From Bacillus thuringiensis (GTDB lineage: Bacteria > Bacillota > Bacilli > Bacillales > Bacillaceae_G), in contig NZ_JACYOF010000013.1 of assembly GCF_014932895.1 (NCBI RefSeq), positions 62,001 to 126,000 of the forward strand: a stretch of 64,000 nt of DNA. Direction: 5' to 3'. Every line of letters starts with the position of its first letter. The stretch's first letter is position 1. Both the position numbers and the translations under genes were made by a program. Shown here piece by piece: positions 9,670-19,084 of the stretch. The notes beneath the pieces were generated by a model that made no database searches, was not told the DNA's origin, and saw nothing but the letters and a program-made list of their open reading frames with translations.

Positions 9670-10842
9670 ATGAGATACATTACAGCTGGAGAATCACATG
9701 GTCCGCAGTTAACAGTTATTTTAGAAGGTGTACCGGCAGGTTTAACATTAACAACGGAACATATTAATAAAGAATTATTAAGAAGACAAAAAGGACATGG
9801 ACGCGGAAGACGTATGCAAATTGAAACGGATACTGTTGAAATTGTAAGTGGTGTTCGTCACGGGATGACACTTGGCTCGCCGATTACGTTAATCGTAAAA
9901 AACGATGATTTCAAACATTGGACGAAAGTAATGGGGGCCGAACCGATTACAGAACGAGAAAGTAAAGAAATGAAACGTACAATTACAAAACCTCGTCCAG
10001 GACATGCGGATTTAAACGGAGCAATTAAATACGGCCATCGTGATATAAGAAACGTATTAGAGCGTTCATCTGCTAGAGAAACGACAGTAAGGGTTGCGGC
10101 TGGTGCAGTTGCAAAACAAATTTTAAAAGAATTAGGTGTAGAAATTGCAGGTCATGTGCTTGAAATTGGTGGTGTAAAAGCAAAACATATTTCAAACTTA
10201 CCAATTAAAGAGATTCAAACAATTACTGAAAACTCACCAGTTCGATGTTTAGATAAAGAAGTAGAACAAGAAATGATGGATGCGATTGATAACGCAAAAA
10301 GTAGCGGAGATTCAATCGGTGGTATTGTGGAAGTTATTGCAGAAGGTATGCCCATTGGCGTTGGTAGTTACGTTCATTACGATCGTAAATTAGATGCAAA
10401 ACTTGCTGGTGCGATTATGAGTATTAATGCATTTAAGGGTGCTGAAATTGGCATTGGTTTTGAAGCGGCAAGACAGCCAGGAAGTAAAGTGCATGATGAA
10501 ATTTTATGGGACGAAGAAAAAGGATACACGAGAAAAACGAATAATGCCGGCGGTTTAGAAGGTGGTATGACAACGGGAATGCCAATTGTTGTAAGAGGCG
10601 TGATGAAGCCAATTCCTACATTATATAAACCGTTAGCAAGTGTTGATATTGATACGAAAGAAGCATTCCAAGCAAGCATTGAAAGGTCTGATAGTTGCGC
10701 AGTACCAGCAGCAGGTGTAGTGGCTGAATCTGTTGTAGCGTGGGAACTTGCACTTGCACTAGTCGAACAATTCGGAAAAGATCGTATGGAACTAATTCAG
10801 CAAAATATTATGCAACATAATAAATACGCAAAAGAATTTTAA
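9670..10842 (+). CDS. aroC: Chorismate synthase
   Basis: A 390-residue protein starting [14 protein letters not shown], the family signature, with [22 protein letters not shown], the RSSARETT motif and the C-terminal [14 protein letters not shown]. It makes chorismate from EPSP using reduced FMN, the last common step of aromatic synthesis, in the cytoplasm. The ribosome site AAAGGGG is 7-13 bases upstream, directly after the third T-box terminator. It is called aroF in B. subtilis naming. Full length, no oddity. Confidence 0.97.
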   Translation: MRYITAGESHGPQLTVILEGVPAGLTLTTEHINKELLRRQKGHGRGRRMQIETDTVEIVSGVRHGMTLGSPITLIVKNDDFKHWTKVMGAEPITERESKEMKRTITKPRPGHADLNGAIKYGHRDIRNVLERSSARETTVRVAAGAVAKQILKELGVEIAGHVLEIGGVKAKHISNLPIKEIQTITENSPVRCLDKEVEQEMMDAIDNAKSSGDSIGGIVEVIAEGMPIGVGSYVHYDRKLDAKLAGAIMSINAFKGAEIGIGFEAARQPGSKVHDEILWDEEKGYTRKTNNAGGLEGGMTTGMPIVVRGVMKPIPTLYKPLASVDIDTKEAFQASIERSDSCAVPAAGVVAESVVAWELALALVEQFGKDRMELIQQNIMQHNKYAKEF

Positions 10843-10860
10843 TAAAAGGGTGGGTTTAAC

Positions 10861-11961
10861 ATGCAAGTAAAAGATCAACTATCATCATTACAACCGTATA
10901 AACCAGGTAAATCACCTGAACAAATGAAAGAAGTGTACGGAGATCATTCATTTGTAAAATTAGCATCAAATGAAAATCCATTCGGCTGTTCACCACGTGT
11001 TGTAGAAGAGTTGCAAAAATCGTGGTTGGAACATGCTTTATATCCTGACGGAGGTGCTACAACGCTCCGTCAAACAATTGCAGATAAATTACATGTTCAA
11101 ATGGAACAAGTTCTTTGCGGTAGTGGTTTAGATGAAGTCATTCAAATTATAAGCCGTGCAGTACTCAAAGCAGGAGATAACATTGTAACGGCTGGTGCAA
11201 CATTCCCACAGTACCGACATCATGCAATTATTGAAGGTTGTGAAGTGAAGGAAGTTGCCTTAAATAACGGTGAATACGACTTAGATGAAATTTCGAAAGT
11301 AGTAGATAACAATACGAAAATCGTATGGATTTGTAATCCGAACAATCCGACAGGCACATATGTAAATGAACAAAAATTGACTCAATTTATTCAAGGAATT
11401 AGTGAAAATACGTTAATTGTCATTGATGAAGCGTACTATGAATACGTAACAGCAAAAGATTTCCCGGAGACATTACCGCTTTTAGAAAACCATAAAAATA
11501 TTCTTATACTTAGAACGTTTTCTAAAGCGTACGGATTAGCTTCTTTCCGCGTTGGATATGCGATTGGACAGAAAGCGTTAATCGAGAAATTAAATGTCGT
11601 ACGTTTACCATTTAACGTATCTTCATTAGCGCAAAAAGCAGCGACAATTGCTTTTGGTGATGACGAGTTTATTAAAGAAATAGTTCGTGTTAATACAGAA
11701 GGATTACAGCAATACGAAAGTTTCTGTAAGGAAAATGAAATTCCGTTTTACCCGTCTCAAACAAACTTTATTTTTTTACCAGTAGCACATGCTGGAGAGA
11801 TTTATGAAGCATGTGCACACGCAGGATTTATTATTCGTCCGTTCCCGAATGGTGTCCGTATTACAGTCGGAACAAGGGAACAAAATGAAGGAGTGATTTC
11901 AGTGTTAAAACAACACTTTGAAAATAAAAAAAGTAAGTCTCGAGATGAGGCAAATGCGTAA
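10861..11961 (+). CDS. hisC: Histidinol-phosphate / aromatic aminotransferase
   Basis: A 366-residue class I/II PLP aminotransferase. Visible motifs are KLASNENPFG near the N-terminus, NPNNPTGTY, the DEAYYEY aspartate motif and the PLP lysine in TFSKAYGLAS, with RPFPNGVRITVGT near the end. HisC enzymes act in histidine synthesis and also transaminate aromatic keto acids; its place between aroC and tyrA argues for the aromatic role here. It starts 18 bases after the aroC stop with GGGTGGG as ribosome site. The gene order hisC-tyrA-EPSPS matches B. subtilis. Confidence 0.94.
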   Translation: MQVKDQLSSLQPYKPGKSPEQMKEVYGDHSFVKLASNENPFGCSPRVVEELQKSWLEHALYPDGGATTLRQTIADKLHVQMEQVLCGSGLDEVIQIISRAVLKAGDNIVTAGATFPQYRHHAIIEGCEVKEVALNNGEYDLDEISKVVDNNTKIVWICNPNNPTGTYVNEQKLTQFIQGISENTLIVIDEAYYEYVTAKDFPETLPLLENHKNILILRTFSKAYGLASFRVGYAIGQKALIEKLNVVRLPFNVSSLAQKAATIAFGDDEFIKEIVRVNTEGLQQYESFCKENEIPFYPSQTNFIFLPVAHAGEIYEACAHAGFIIRPFPNGVRITVGTREQNEGVISVLKQHFENKKSKSRDEANA

Positions 11962-13054
11962 AAAGGTAGTATTAATTGGAACAGGTTTAATAGGAGGCTC
12001 TCTCGCATTAGCAATAAAGAAAGAGCACGATGTAACGATAACAGGCTATGATATATTTATAGAGCAAGTAGAGCGTGCAAAAGAATTACACGTAGTAGAT
12101 GAAGTAGCAGTAGATTTACAGCATGCATGTGAAGAGGCACATTTAATTGTTTTTGCTTCTCCAGTTGAAGAAACGAAGAAGCTATTGCACAAACTAGAGT
12201 CATTTCGTTTACGAGAAGATGTCATAGTGACAGATGTTGGTAGTACAAAAGGAACGATTATGAACGAGGCGGAGACTTTATTTTCAAAGAAAGTTTCTTT
12301 TATTGGTGGACATCCAATGGCAGGTTCTCATAAAACTGGCGTTGAAAGTGCAAAAGCACATTTATTTGAAAATGCATTTTATATTTTAACACCGATGAAT
12401 CATGTACCAAATGAACAAGTGGAAGAGTTAAAAGGTTGGTTAAAAGGAACTGGCTCACATTTTCTTGTTTTAAATACAGAAGAACATGATTATGTAACAG
12501 GGATAGTTAGTCATTTTCCACATCTTATCGCGGCAGGATTAGTAAAGCAAGTTGAGAAACATGCAGGAGATAATCCGCTCATTCATCAACTAGCTGCTGG
12601 TGGGTTTAAAGACATTACACGTATTGCATCTAGCAGTCCGAAAATGTGGAGTGATATTGTAAAGCAAAATCGTGAGCATTTAATGGTATTATTAAAAGAG
12701 TGGATCTCTGAAATGGAAGAATTATATCATACAGTTTCTACTGGAGATGCAGGCGTGATTCAAAGCTATTTTGCAGACGCGAAAGAATACCGTGATTCTT
12801 TACCAGTACGAAAGAGCGGTGCAATTCCTGCCTATCACGACTTATATGTTGATGTTTTAGATAAGGTAGGGGCATTGGCTCATATTACGAGTATTTTGGC
12901 GCGCGAAGAAATTAGTATTACGAACTTGCAAATATTAGAAGCGCGAGAAGGATTGCTTGGGGTATTACGTATTAGCTTCCAAAGAGAAGAAGATCGTATG
13001 AAAGCAAAGCTAGCGCTTGGACAAGAAGAATACCAAACTTATGAAACAATTTAA
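11954..13054 (+). CDS. tyrA: Prephenate dehydrogenase with ACT domain
   Basis: Residues 1-170 form an NAD-binding domain beginning KKVVLIGTGLIGGSLA; GGHPMAGSHKTG and TGIVSHFPHL are the substrate region of TyrA. A C-terminal ACT domain (DKVGALAHITSILAREEISI, from about residue 298) probably binds an amino acid effector. The enzyme makes 4-hydroxyphenylpyruvate for tyrosine. The ATG at 11954 is preferred: GATGAGG lies just upstream and it overlaps the hisC stop by 8 bases, suggesting translational coupling. The frame stays open to 11918, but those upstream codons lie inside hisC. Confidence 0.94.
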   Translation: MRKKVVLIGTGLIGGSLALAIKKEHDVTITGYDIFIEQVERAKELHVVDEVAVDLQHACEEAHLIVFASPVEETKKLLHKLESFRLREDVIVTDVGSTKGTIMNEAETLFSKKVSFIGGHPMAGSHKTGVESAKAHLFENAFYILTPMNHVPNEQVEELKGWLKGTGSHFLVLNTEEHDYVTGIVSHFPHLIAAGLVKQVEKHAGDNPLIHQLAAGGFKDITRIASSSPKMWSDIVKQNREHLMVLLKEWISEMEELYHTVSTGDAGVIQSYFADAKEYRDSLPVRKSGAIPAYHDLYVDVLDKVGALAHITSILAREEISITNLQILEAREGLLGVLRISFQREEDRMKAKLALGQEEYQTYETI

Positions 13055-13070
13055 ATGAGAAGGTGAAAAC

Positions 13071-14360
13071 GTGAAAGAAAGAACGATACAACCTGTAAAT
13101 AGCGGATTGAATGGCAACATTACAATCCCAGGTGATAAATCCATTTCACACCGCGCTGTTATGTTCGGCGCAATTGCAGAAGGAAAAACAACAATTAAAG
13201 GTTTCCTACCTGGTGCAGATTGTTTAAGTACGATTTCTTGCTTTAAAGAAATGGGAGTAGACATTACGCAAAATGGCGATGAAGTCACTGTAGTTGGTAA
13301 AGGATTAGAAGGTTTACAAGAACCGAAAGCTGTATTAGATGTCGGTAACTCTGGTACAACGATACGATTAATGTCAGGAATATTAGCAAACACACCATTT
13401 TTCTCTTGCGTAGAAGGTGATGCGTCTATCGCAAAAAGACCGATGAAACGTGTAACAAATCCATTAAAACAAATGGGCGCAAAAATTGATGGCCGAGAAG
13501 AAGGAACGTTTACGCCGCTTACAATACGTGGCGGAGATTTAAAAGCAATTCAGTACACTTCACCTGTAGCAAGTGCACAAGTAAAGTCAGCTATTTTACT
13601 TGCAGGTCTTCGTGCAGAAGGTGTAACAGCTGTTACAGAACCACATATTTCACGTGACCATACGGAAAGAATGCTTGAAGCATTTGGTGTTAAGGTAACT
13701 CGTGAAGGAAAAACAGTTAAACTAGCAGGTGGACAAAAGTTAACAGCAACAGACGTTCAGGTGCCAGGTGACGTATCATCAGCAGCATTTTTCTTAGTAG
13801 CAGGTGCAATTATTCCAAATAGTAAACTAGTATTACAAAATGTAGGGATGAATCCAACTCGTACAGGTATTATTGATGTTTTAGAGAAAATGGGTGCTAC
13901 GTTCACTGTAGAGCCAATTAACGAAGGTTCATCAGAACCAGCTGCAAACATTACAATCGAAACATCTTCATTAAAAGGAATCGAAATTGGCGGAGATATT
14001 ATCCCAAGATTAATCGATGAAATTCCAGTTATCGCTTTAGCGGCAACGCAAGCAGAAGGCATTACAGTAATTAAAGATGCACACGAATTAAAAGTTAAAG
14101 AAACAAACCGTATTGATACAGTCGTTGCAGAATTAACGAAACTGGGAGCTCGCATAGAAGCAACTGATGACGGCATGATCATTTACGGAAAATCAGCTCT
14201 AAAAGGTAATACAGTAAATAGTTACGGTGATCACCGCATCGGAATGATGCTTGCGATTGCTGGCTGTCTAGCAGAAGGAAAAACAACAATTGAAGATGCA
14301 GAAGCAGTAGGTGTATCATATCCTACATTCTTCGAAGAACTTCAAAAGTTAGCTAAATAA
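13071..14360 (+). CDS. aroA: EPSP synthase (3-phosphoshikimate 1-carboxyvinyltransferase)
   Basis: A 429-residue protein with the EPSP synthase landmarks [30 protein letters not shown], and the C-terminal KETNRIDTV and GDHRIGMML. It joins shikimate 3-phosphate and phosphoenolpyruvate. The start is GTG at 13071 (GAGAAGGTG ahead of it). It is the last gene of the operon, and an intrinsic terminator follows at 14371. B. subtilis calls this gene aroE. Confidence 0.97.
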   Translation: MKERTIQPVNSGLNGNITIPGDKSISHRAVMFGAIAEGKTTIKGFLPGADCLSTISCFKEMGVDITQNGDEVTVVGKGLEGLQEPKAVLDVGNSGTTIRLMSGILANTPFFSCVEGDASIAKRPMKRVTNPLKQMGAKIDGREEGTFTPLTIRGGDLKAIQYTSPVASAQVKSAILLAGLRAEGVTAVTEPHISRDHTERMLEAFGVKVTREGKTVKLAGGQKLTATDVQVPGDVSSAAFFLVAGAIIPNSKLVLQNVGMNPTRTGIIDVLEKMGATFTVEPINEGSSEPAANITIETSSLKGIEIGGDIIPRLIDEIPVIALAATQAEGITVIKDAHELKVKETNRIDTVVAELTKLGARIEATDDGMIIYGKSALKGNTVNSYGDHRIGMMLAIAGCLAEGKTTIEDAEAVGVSYPTFFEELQKLAK

Positions 14361-14370
14361 TAGGATGAGA

Positions 14371-14397
14371 AGCAGATACGGAATGTATCTGCTTTTT
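14371..14397 (+). terminator. Terminator of the aromatic operon
   Basis: AGCAGATAC and GTATCTGCT form a 9-bp perfect stem with a GGAAT loop followed by a T run, 10 bases after the EPSP synthase stop. Confidence 0.85.
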
Positions 14398-14513
14398 ATG
14401 TTCGGTTGCTGTTAAATCGATACCTTTTGTTCAAACATTCGTATAATTTCACTTACCGAACTGCAATAGTAAGAATTATGGTACAATTCAAATAGGGAAT
14501 GGAGGAGAATTAT

Positions 14514-15674
14514 ATGACTGTCATACAATTAACAGAAGATAAGTTCAGAGAAGCATTACGTTTATCAGAATACGCTTTTCAATATAAAGTAAATGAGGAG
14601 CGATTGCAGCAGCAACTTACACGAATGAAGGAAAGTCATGAAATATACGGCATTATGGAAGGGGAAGACTTAGCGGCAAAACTACATCTTATTCCGTTTC
14701 ATATTTACATAGGCAAAGAAAAATTTAAAATGGGCGGCATTGCAGGGGTAGCGACGTATCCAGAGTATAGAAGAAGTGGGTATGTAAAAGAGTTACTTAA
14801 ACACGCACTTCAAACGATGAAAAAAGATGGATACACTGTATCGATGCTACATCCATTTGCCGTTTCATTTTACCGCAAATACGGCTGGGAACTTTGTGCG
14901 AATCGCCTTGTATGCCATATGGAGAAGAGCGATTTAATTATGAAAAAACAAGTGAATGGTACTGTGAAACGTTTCAATAAAGAAAATCATCCAGAAGAAG
15001 TTGAGAAAGTTTATGAAACATTTGCAGAACGTTTTACAGGCATGTTAGTTCGCGCAGAAAAATGGTGGTTACAAGCGGTCTATCATGACTTAACAGTAGC
15101 GGTTTACTATGATGAAAATAAAACGGCAGCTGGTTACATGTTATATAAAATAGAAAATTATAAAATGACGGTAGAAGAATTTGTTCCACTGCATAATGAA
15201 GCGAGAAATGGTCTATGGAACTTCATATGCCAGCATGATTCTATGCTGAAAGAATTTGAAATGACCTTAAGTGAAAAAGAACCATTGTTATATACATTGC
15301 AAGAGCCACGAGTGAAGGGAGAAATAAAACCATATTTTATGGGCAGAATTGTAGATGTGGAACAGTTCTTTAATCAATATAAGTTTAACTGGAACGATGC
15401 GCAGCAAGAAGTAATTTTACACATTACAGATTCATTTGCTTCGTGGAATAACGTAACAGTGAGACTTGCGAATCATGAAATAACAATAATAAAAGAAGAG
15501 GCATTGAATAAAGGAATTAGACTAGATATAAATGCGCTATCTACAATAATGTTTGGTTATAAACGTCCGTTAGAATTACATGAACTAGAGGTAATAAACG
15601 GAAGTGAAGAAGAGATAAGAACATTTGAGAAGTTAGTACCGGTACAAGAACCGTTTATTTATGATTTCTTTTAA
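14514..15674 (+). CDS. Eis-like GNAT N-acetyltransferase
   Basis: A 386-residue protein with an N-terminal GNAT fold: MGGIAGVATYPEYRRSGYVK around residues 75-95 is the acetyl-CoA motif A, and VSFYRKYGWELC follows. A second GNAT-like domain and an SCP2-like C-terminal domain fit the overall length of the Eis family, which acetylates amines such as aminoglycosides or polyamines; the substrate here is unknown. The ATG at 14514 has GGAGGAG 6-12 bases before it; the in-frame ATG at 14499 lacks a site. Single gene, with the operon terminator upstream and another downstream. Confidence 0.85.
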   Translation: MTVIQLTEDKFREALRLSEYAFQYKVNEERLQQQLTRMKESHEIYGIMEGEDLAAKLHLIPFHIYIGKEKFKMGGIAGVATYPEYRRSGYVKELLKHALQTMKKDGYTVSMLHPFAVSFYRKYGWELCANRLVCHMEKSDLIMKKQVNGTVKRFNKENHPEEVEKVYETFAERFTGMLVRAEKWWLQAVYHDLTVAVYYDENKTAAGYMLYKIENYKMTVEEFVPLHNEARNGLWNFICQHDSMLKEFEMTLSEKEPLLYTLQEPRVKGEIKPYFMGRIVDVEQFFNQYKFNWNDAQQEVILHITDSFASWNNVTVRLANHEITIIKEEALNKGIRLDINALSTIMFGYKRPLELHELEVINGSEEEIRTFEKLVPVQEPFIYDFF

Positions 15675-15914
15675 TTAGGTAGGACATAATAATGAAGAGA
15701 GCTGTCTAACAGATAGCTTAATTTCATTATTAATACGATAATCTTTGATGAAAATCGTTAAAATAATTTTACACTGTTTATAAATAGTTCCCTAAAGTAT
15801 TTTATGAAACATTTGACTTTTAATCGTGATGCCAATATTGTTATCTGCTTTAATAGGAATGACTAGTAAATTGAAGAATTATAAAGAGAAAATAATGAAT
15901 ACGAAATAATAAGA

Positions 15915-15946
15915 AACTGTAGGGAATGTTTTCTCTACAGTTTTTT
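15915..15946 (+). terminator. Intrinsic terminator
   Basis: AACTGTAG and CTACAGTT form a stem with a 12-base loop followed by six Ts. It probably ends the acetyltransferase transcript. Confidence 0.75.
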
Positions 15947-15990
15947 CTGTATTTAAAAACTTGTTTAAATGTATTAGGGAATGAGGAACT

Positions 15991-16116
15991 AATGGATAAA
16001 TTAGAAAGTAGTCGATGATATACATAAACTGGCTATTGAATTGGATGAAAAACTATTCGATTTCATTGTAGAAAGTCAATCAACCGTTGCTATTCATCCA
16101 GCTTCTACTATATAAT
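15991..16116 (+). pseudogene. Decayed small ORF fragment
   Basis: ATG at 15991 opens a frame that stops after eight codons, while the frame shifted by one reads on as DDIHKLAIELDEKLFDFI and ESQSTVAIHPASTI before TAA at 16114. The second part looks protein-like, so a frameshifted remnant is plausible. No family recognised. Confidence 0.3.
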
Positions 16117-16189
16117 AGCTATAGTCTATAATAATTGAGTCGTAATATGCGATTTTTAAGACAATCGGTGAGAAAACGCTGGTATCAGC

Positions 16190-16263
16190 GGTATTAGTAG
16201 GAGGACACAAATGATTACAGTAAGTAACGTTAGTTTGCGTTTTGCGGATCGCAAATTATTTGA
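16190..16263 (+). repeat. attL: left 74-bp direct repeat
   Basis: Identical to 31673-31746. It runs from GGTATTAGTAGGAGGACACA through the ABC-F start codon (16211) to the TTATTTGA of codons 16-17. Inside is the perfect inverted repeat TTTGCG-GAT-CGCAAA (16241-16255), the likely crossover core. The base before and after differs between copies (C/A and C/A), fixing the limits. Confidence 0.95.
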
Positions 16264-16285
16264 CTCCTCTATAAAACCTATATAA
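16211..16285 (+). pseudogene. Truncated 5' stub of the ABC-F ATPase gene
   Basis: The first 17 codons equal those of the intact gene at 31694 (MITVSNVSLRFADRKLF). Element sequence then adds seven codons, DSSIKPI, and a TAA. The stub keeps the native ribosome site and presumably the native promoter, so a 24-residue peptide could still be made. Confidence 0.85.
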
Positions 16286-16286
16286 A

Positions 16287-16349
16287 CCCAGTTATAACAA
16301 CCTCTAGTTTGCGGTTCTGCTTTATTGAATCGTAAACTGGGGGTTTTTT
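16287..16349 (+). promoter_or_regulatory. Attenuator-like hairpins before the integrase gene
   Basis: CCCAGTT (16287-16293) can pair with AACTGGG (16335-16341). Alternatively CTAGTTTGCGGTT (16304-16316) pairs with AATCGTAAACTGG (16328-16340) to give a terminator-like hairpin followed by GGG and six Ts. The two pairings share the same 3' arm and so exclude each other. The integrase ribosome site (GGGGG at about 16339-16343) lies within this arm, so the structure may also limit translation. It would block reading from the host promoter into the integrase gene. Confidence 0.6.
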
Positions 16350-16350
16350 A

Positions 16351-17331
16351 ATGGCTAAAAAAAGTAAAACGAAAAGAAATTTTAGATTGTCTATGGAAGA
16401 ATTAGATGTTCTCGGAGAATTGGAGACAGCCGAGGAATATATCGAGAGTTGGGAGGAGGCTTTTGAACTTTTTCATAAAGCGGGCATTTTAAAAGGATTG
16501 AGGGAAGCGACTTTATTTCACTATCAAGCCCAATTGAAATCACTTTTAAGGGCATTACCTGTTGAAATTAAGCCATACGAGGTAACGAAAGAACATATAG
16601 AAGATGCTATTGTATTCTGTAAAGTAAAAAGAAATTTGCAGCCATCAACAATCAACATTGTAATAAGGGCAAATAAAACATTTTTTAAATTTCTATTTGA
16701 GAACAAACATATTCCCATAAATCCAATAAAAGATATTAAAAAATTAAAAGCCCGTGCAAAAGAAGTTGAAGTTCTTACGCCAAAACAACTCAAAACTTTA
16801 CTTTCTAAGGTGGATAGAAAGACATGGAATGGTATTAGAGATTATGCCATTTTATTAGTTTTAATAGAAACAGGATTAAGGCAAAATGAAATTTTGAATC
16901 TTAGTGTATTAGATGTAGTATGGGAACAAGATTTATTATTAGTGAAACACACTAAAACCTTTCATCAAAGGAAAGTACCGATTACAGATAATACCAAAAA
17001 TGCACTAAAGCGATGGTTACTGATTAGAGGGGAAGTGTATACAAAAAGATTGTTTTGTGGAATATCTGGAAAGGCTTTAACAAGTAGTGGATTAAGACAA
17101 ATGATTTATAAGTATGCCAAATTAGCAAACATTCAATCTAGGTGTAGTCCTCATATTTTTAGACATACATTTGCATCCATATATTTAAGGAACGGTGGAG
17201 ATTTATTTTCACTTCAACAAATAATGGGTCATAGCGATATTACGATGACAAGGAGATACACGCATTTTATGTTTGACGATATAACAGAATTACATAAAAA
17301 ATACAGTCCATTAAGGAAATTAGGGGATTAA
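16351..17331 (+). CDS. int: Tyrosine recombinase / integrase of the element
   Basis: A 326-residue phage-integrase family protein. The N-terminal half (about 30-135) is a SAM-like core-binding domain. The catalytic half shows R177 in TGLRQNE, H268 and R271 in HIFRH, H294 in MGHSDI and the nucleophile Y303 in RRYTHF. Complete catalytic set, so probably active. It should recombine the 74-bp att sites. ATG at 16351 follows GGGGG within a hairpin. A terminator-like hairpin for the opposite strand lies just downstream. Resembles XerC/D-like integrases of mobile islands. Confidence 0.95.
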   Translation: MAKKSKTKRNFRLSMEELDVLGELETAEEYIESWEEAFELFHKAGILKGLREATLFHYQAQLKSLLRALPVEIKPYEVTKEHIEDAIVFCKVKRNLQPSTINIVIRANKTFFKFLFENKHIPINPIKDIKKLKARAKEVEVLTPKQLKTLLSKVDRKTWNGIRDYAILLVLIETGLRQNEILNLSVLDVVWEQDLLLVKHTKTFHQRKVPITDNTKNALKRWLLIRGEVYTKRLFCGISGKALTSSGLRQMIYKYAKLANIQSRCSPHIFRHTFASIYLRNGGDLFSLQQIMGHSDITMTRRYTHFMFDDITELHKKYSPLRKLGD

Positions 17332-17334
17332 TTA

Positions 17335-17368
17335 AAAAGAAAAAAGTCCCCAGCGCCAACTGGAGACT
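17335..17368 (-). terminator. Terminator for leftward transcription
   Basis: AGTCCCCAG and CTGGAGACT form an imperfect stem around CGCCAA. The A-rich tract on its left becomes a T run on the minus strand, so it would stop leftward RNA before the integrase gene. Confidence 0.55.
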
Positions 17369-18038
17369 CAAAACATTCACATATAACTAAATAACCGATG
17401 ATACCGTCATTCAGTACCTTCATTCTATCGAAAAAATTCGAAGGGTGCAAGGCTTAGTTTCTTATTGTCTTTTTTAGGTGCTGATGCGGTAGTAAGTCGA
17501 AAAAGCGGAAGCCGTACCGCTATAAAAACGTAAAAGGTGAGCGAGAGCCGACGCAAATAAATCAGCGCTATGCAATTTACATGTATCCCCTTCCGCATGT
17601 GTATAGGCTAGGTGATTGCGACCATTAACGGCAAGGAGTGGCAATACGTTGTTCTGCGGAACAGGGTGTATTATCGGGCTTAATCGTAAGATTGGGCGCA
17701 TATTGGGACGTATGGGTATGAGATAGTATGTGCGAAAGTGCAGGGACGGAAGGGGCGTTACTACGATAAACTACAAGCGATCCGACGCTAGTAAAAACGC
17801 CTTACCTCTTATTTGCATAGAAACTACGAAATTATGATGAAGTTTAAACGCTTCGTTATTTTTTTATCTATACGAATAGGGGTGAAAACTGCGCCCAACT
17901 CAACCTAGCTTCGCTCACCTCGGCTAGTCGCCGTCCACTGATTGTCAATAGCATAAATTCAGTTTTTAACACCACTAGCGGAAGTGAGTTGAATATCGAA
18001 GGCCGACACAGGCGCTATAAAAGGTGGAAGACTTACGC
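17369..18038. other. Gene-poor region after integrase with a decayed coding scrap
   Basis: No intact ORF with a ribosome site is seen. Hairpin GCGGTA...TACCGC lies near 17485-17520. The region also contains the degenerate frame annotated below and several palindromic segments. Confidence 0.45.
17612..17793 (+). pseudogene. Degenerate small phage-type gene
   Basis: One frame reads VIATINGKEWQYVVLRNRVY, stops twice near 17680, then resumes as DWAHIGTYGYEIVCAKVQGR and KGRYYDKLQAIRRR before a stop. The composition is protein-like on both sides of the stops. No family recognised; the two stops suggest decay. Confidence 0.35.
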
Positions 18039-18716
18039 ATGGAAAGCAGACTTACTATAAGACAGTACGCCGATAGCGGCGAAGACATAGACACAACATT
18101 AAATAGAATCACAATATTAGCTAAAAAAGAAGTGGAAGATTATTACACTGGAATATGCGATAATGATAATGAATATATAACGAGGATCAAAGCGCACTAC
18201 ATACCGTTGATCGAACGACTGGCCAAAGATAATTGGTACCGTATAAACAATGAAACGCATTTTCTCGAAGATTGCTTTCGCAAGATAGGATATGCGATCA
18301 GAACATTCGATGTAGATCGAGGGAACTTTGACAGTCGAGTTAAATGGTTATTGTATCAGAGTGTACGACAGTATTGCGGAAGTAGAGGAAAGAGGCGAGA
18401 TGCGTTAACGTTGATCGGGGATATTAACGTATTGGAAACGCTGGAGGATTGTACAGATACTACGGAAGAAAAAGCAATCTATAATATAAGTACATACGAA
18501 GATATTTACGCAAAGTTATGTGAGAAAGAAGCAGATATTTTGGTATTGGATGCAATGATCTATGCGGCAGAGAATTACAATAAAGTTTCAGAGAGATCGG
18601 TTTCCCAATTGTTATCTGAAAGGACTGGAAGATCGTTTGATTCTGCTAGAGGTGCGGTGAGAGGATTTAAGCAGAGAATACGCAAAAGGAATATTAGAAA
18701 GGGTGATATTGCATGA
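18039..18716 (+). CDS. Sigma-factor-like DNA-binding protein
   Basis: About 225 residues. The middle (DVDRGNFDSRVKWLLYQSVR) resembles sigma region 2, and the C-terminus (VSQLLSERTGRSFDSARGAV then RGFKQRIRKR) resembles the helix-turn-helix of region 4. Similar proteins in phages and integrated elements activate late or transfer genes. ATG at 18039 is preferred over the GTG at 18024, which lies inside the AAGGTGG ribosome site. Its stop overlaps the next ATG by 4 bases, so it is coupled to the small membrane protein gene. The role is inferred. Confidence 0.6.
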   Translation: MESRLTIRQYADSGEDIDTTLNRITILAKKEVEDYYTGICDNDNEYITRIKAHYIPLIERLAKDNWYRINNETHFLEDCFRKIGYAIRTFDVDRGNFDSRVKWLLYQSVRQYCGSRGKRRDALTLIGDINVLETLEDCTDTTEEKAIYNISTYEDIYAKLCEKEADILVLDAMIYAAENYNKVSERSVSQLLSERTGRSFDSARGAVRGFKQRIRKRNIRKGDIA

Positions 18717-18955
18717 AGATAAAAATTAAAATAAAAAAGGGGCGGAAACCTTCCGCAATTCTGTTAATAGTTGCGTTCGTACTTTTGATAGTTACGAAGA
18801 TAATAGGGAACGTCATTATAGGAGGACTGGCGGTAGTGTTTGCAATGGCGGTAGCTGCATCGATCGTTACTGCTAGGGTGGGCGAGTTTATTAGTAAAAG
18901 GAAAGAAGAAGAGGACGTATTAAGGTTCGATTTAATAAAATTCGTGGCGGAATAA
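18713..18955 (+). CDS. Small membrane protein A of a paralogous pair
   Basis: 80 residues: a very basic start (KIKIKIKKGRKP), two hydrophobic segments (about 15-33 and 36-55) and a charged end with FISKRKEEED. It resembles the 62-residue protein at 19976 in order of segments and in the closing FIxKRKEExD. It begins in ATGA overlap with the sigma-like gene. Two-helix membrane protein; function unknown. Confidence 0.7.
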   Translation: MKIKIKIKKGRKPSAILLIVAFVLLIVTKIIGNVIIGGLAVVFAMAVAASIVTARVGEFISKRKEEEDVLRFDLIKFVAE

Positions 18956-19084
18956 TACATAAAGGGCAATATCGAAGTGCGTTACGTATGTGAAGTTAAG
19001 TGCCCTTTATGAAACCTGCTATTAATATATAATGAATTAATATAGGCTCATTAATATGCATTAAACAACACTGGGGGAATTACT

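Larger units (their letters stand above)
15675..16189. other. Region upstream of the interrupted ABC-F gene
   Basis: This is the native leader of the ABC-F ATPase gene before insertion. It contains a terminator at 15915, a decayed coding scrap near 15991 and ends at attL. No intact gene is visible. The original ABC-F promoter should lie here, probably between 16100 and 16189, but I cannot place its boxes with confidence. Confidence 0.5.

Noticed and set aside
17474-17701. 75-codon minus-strand ORF after integrase
   Set aside because: It overlaps a protein-like but decayed plus-strand frame and has no ribosome site.
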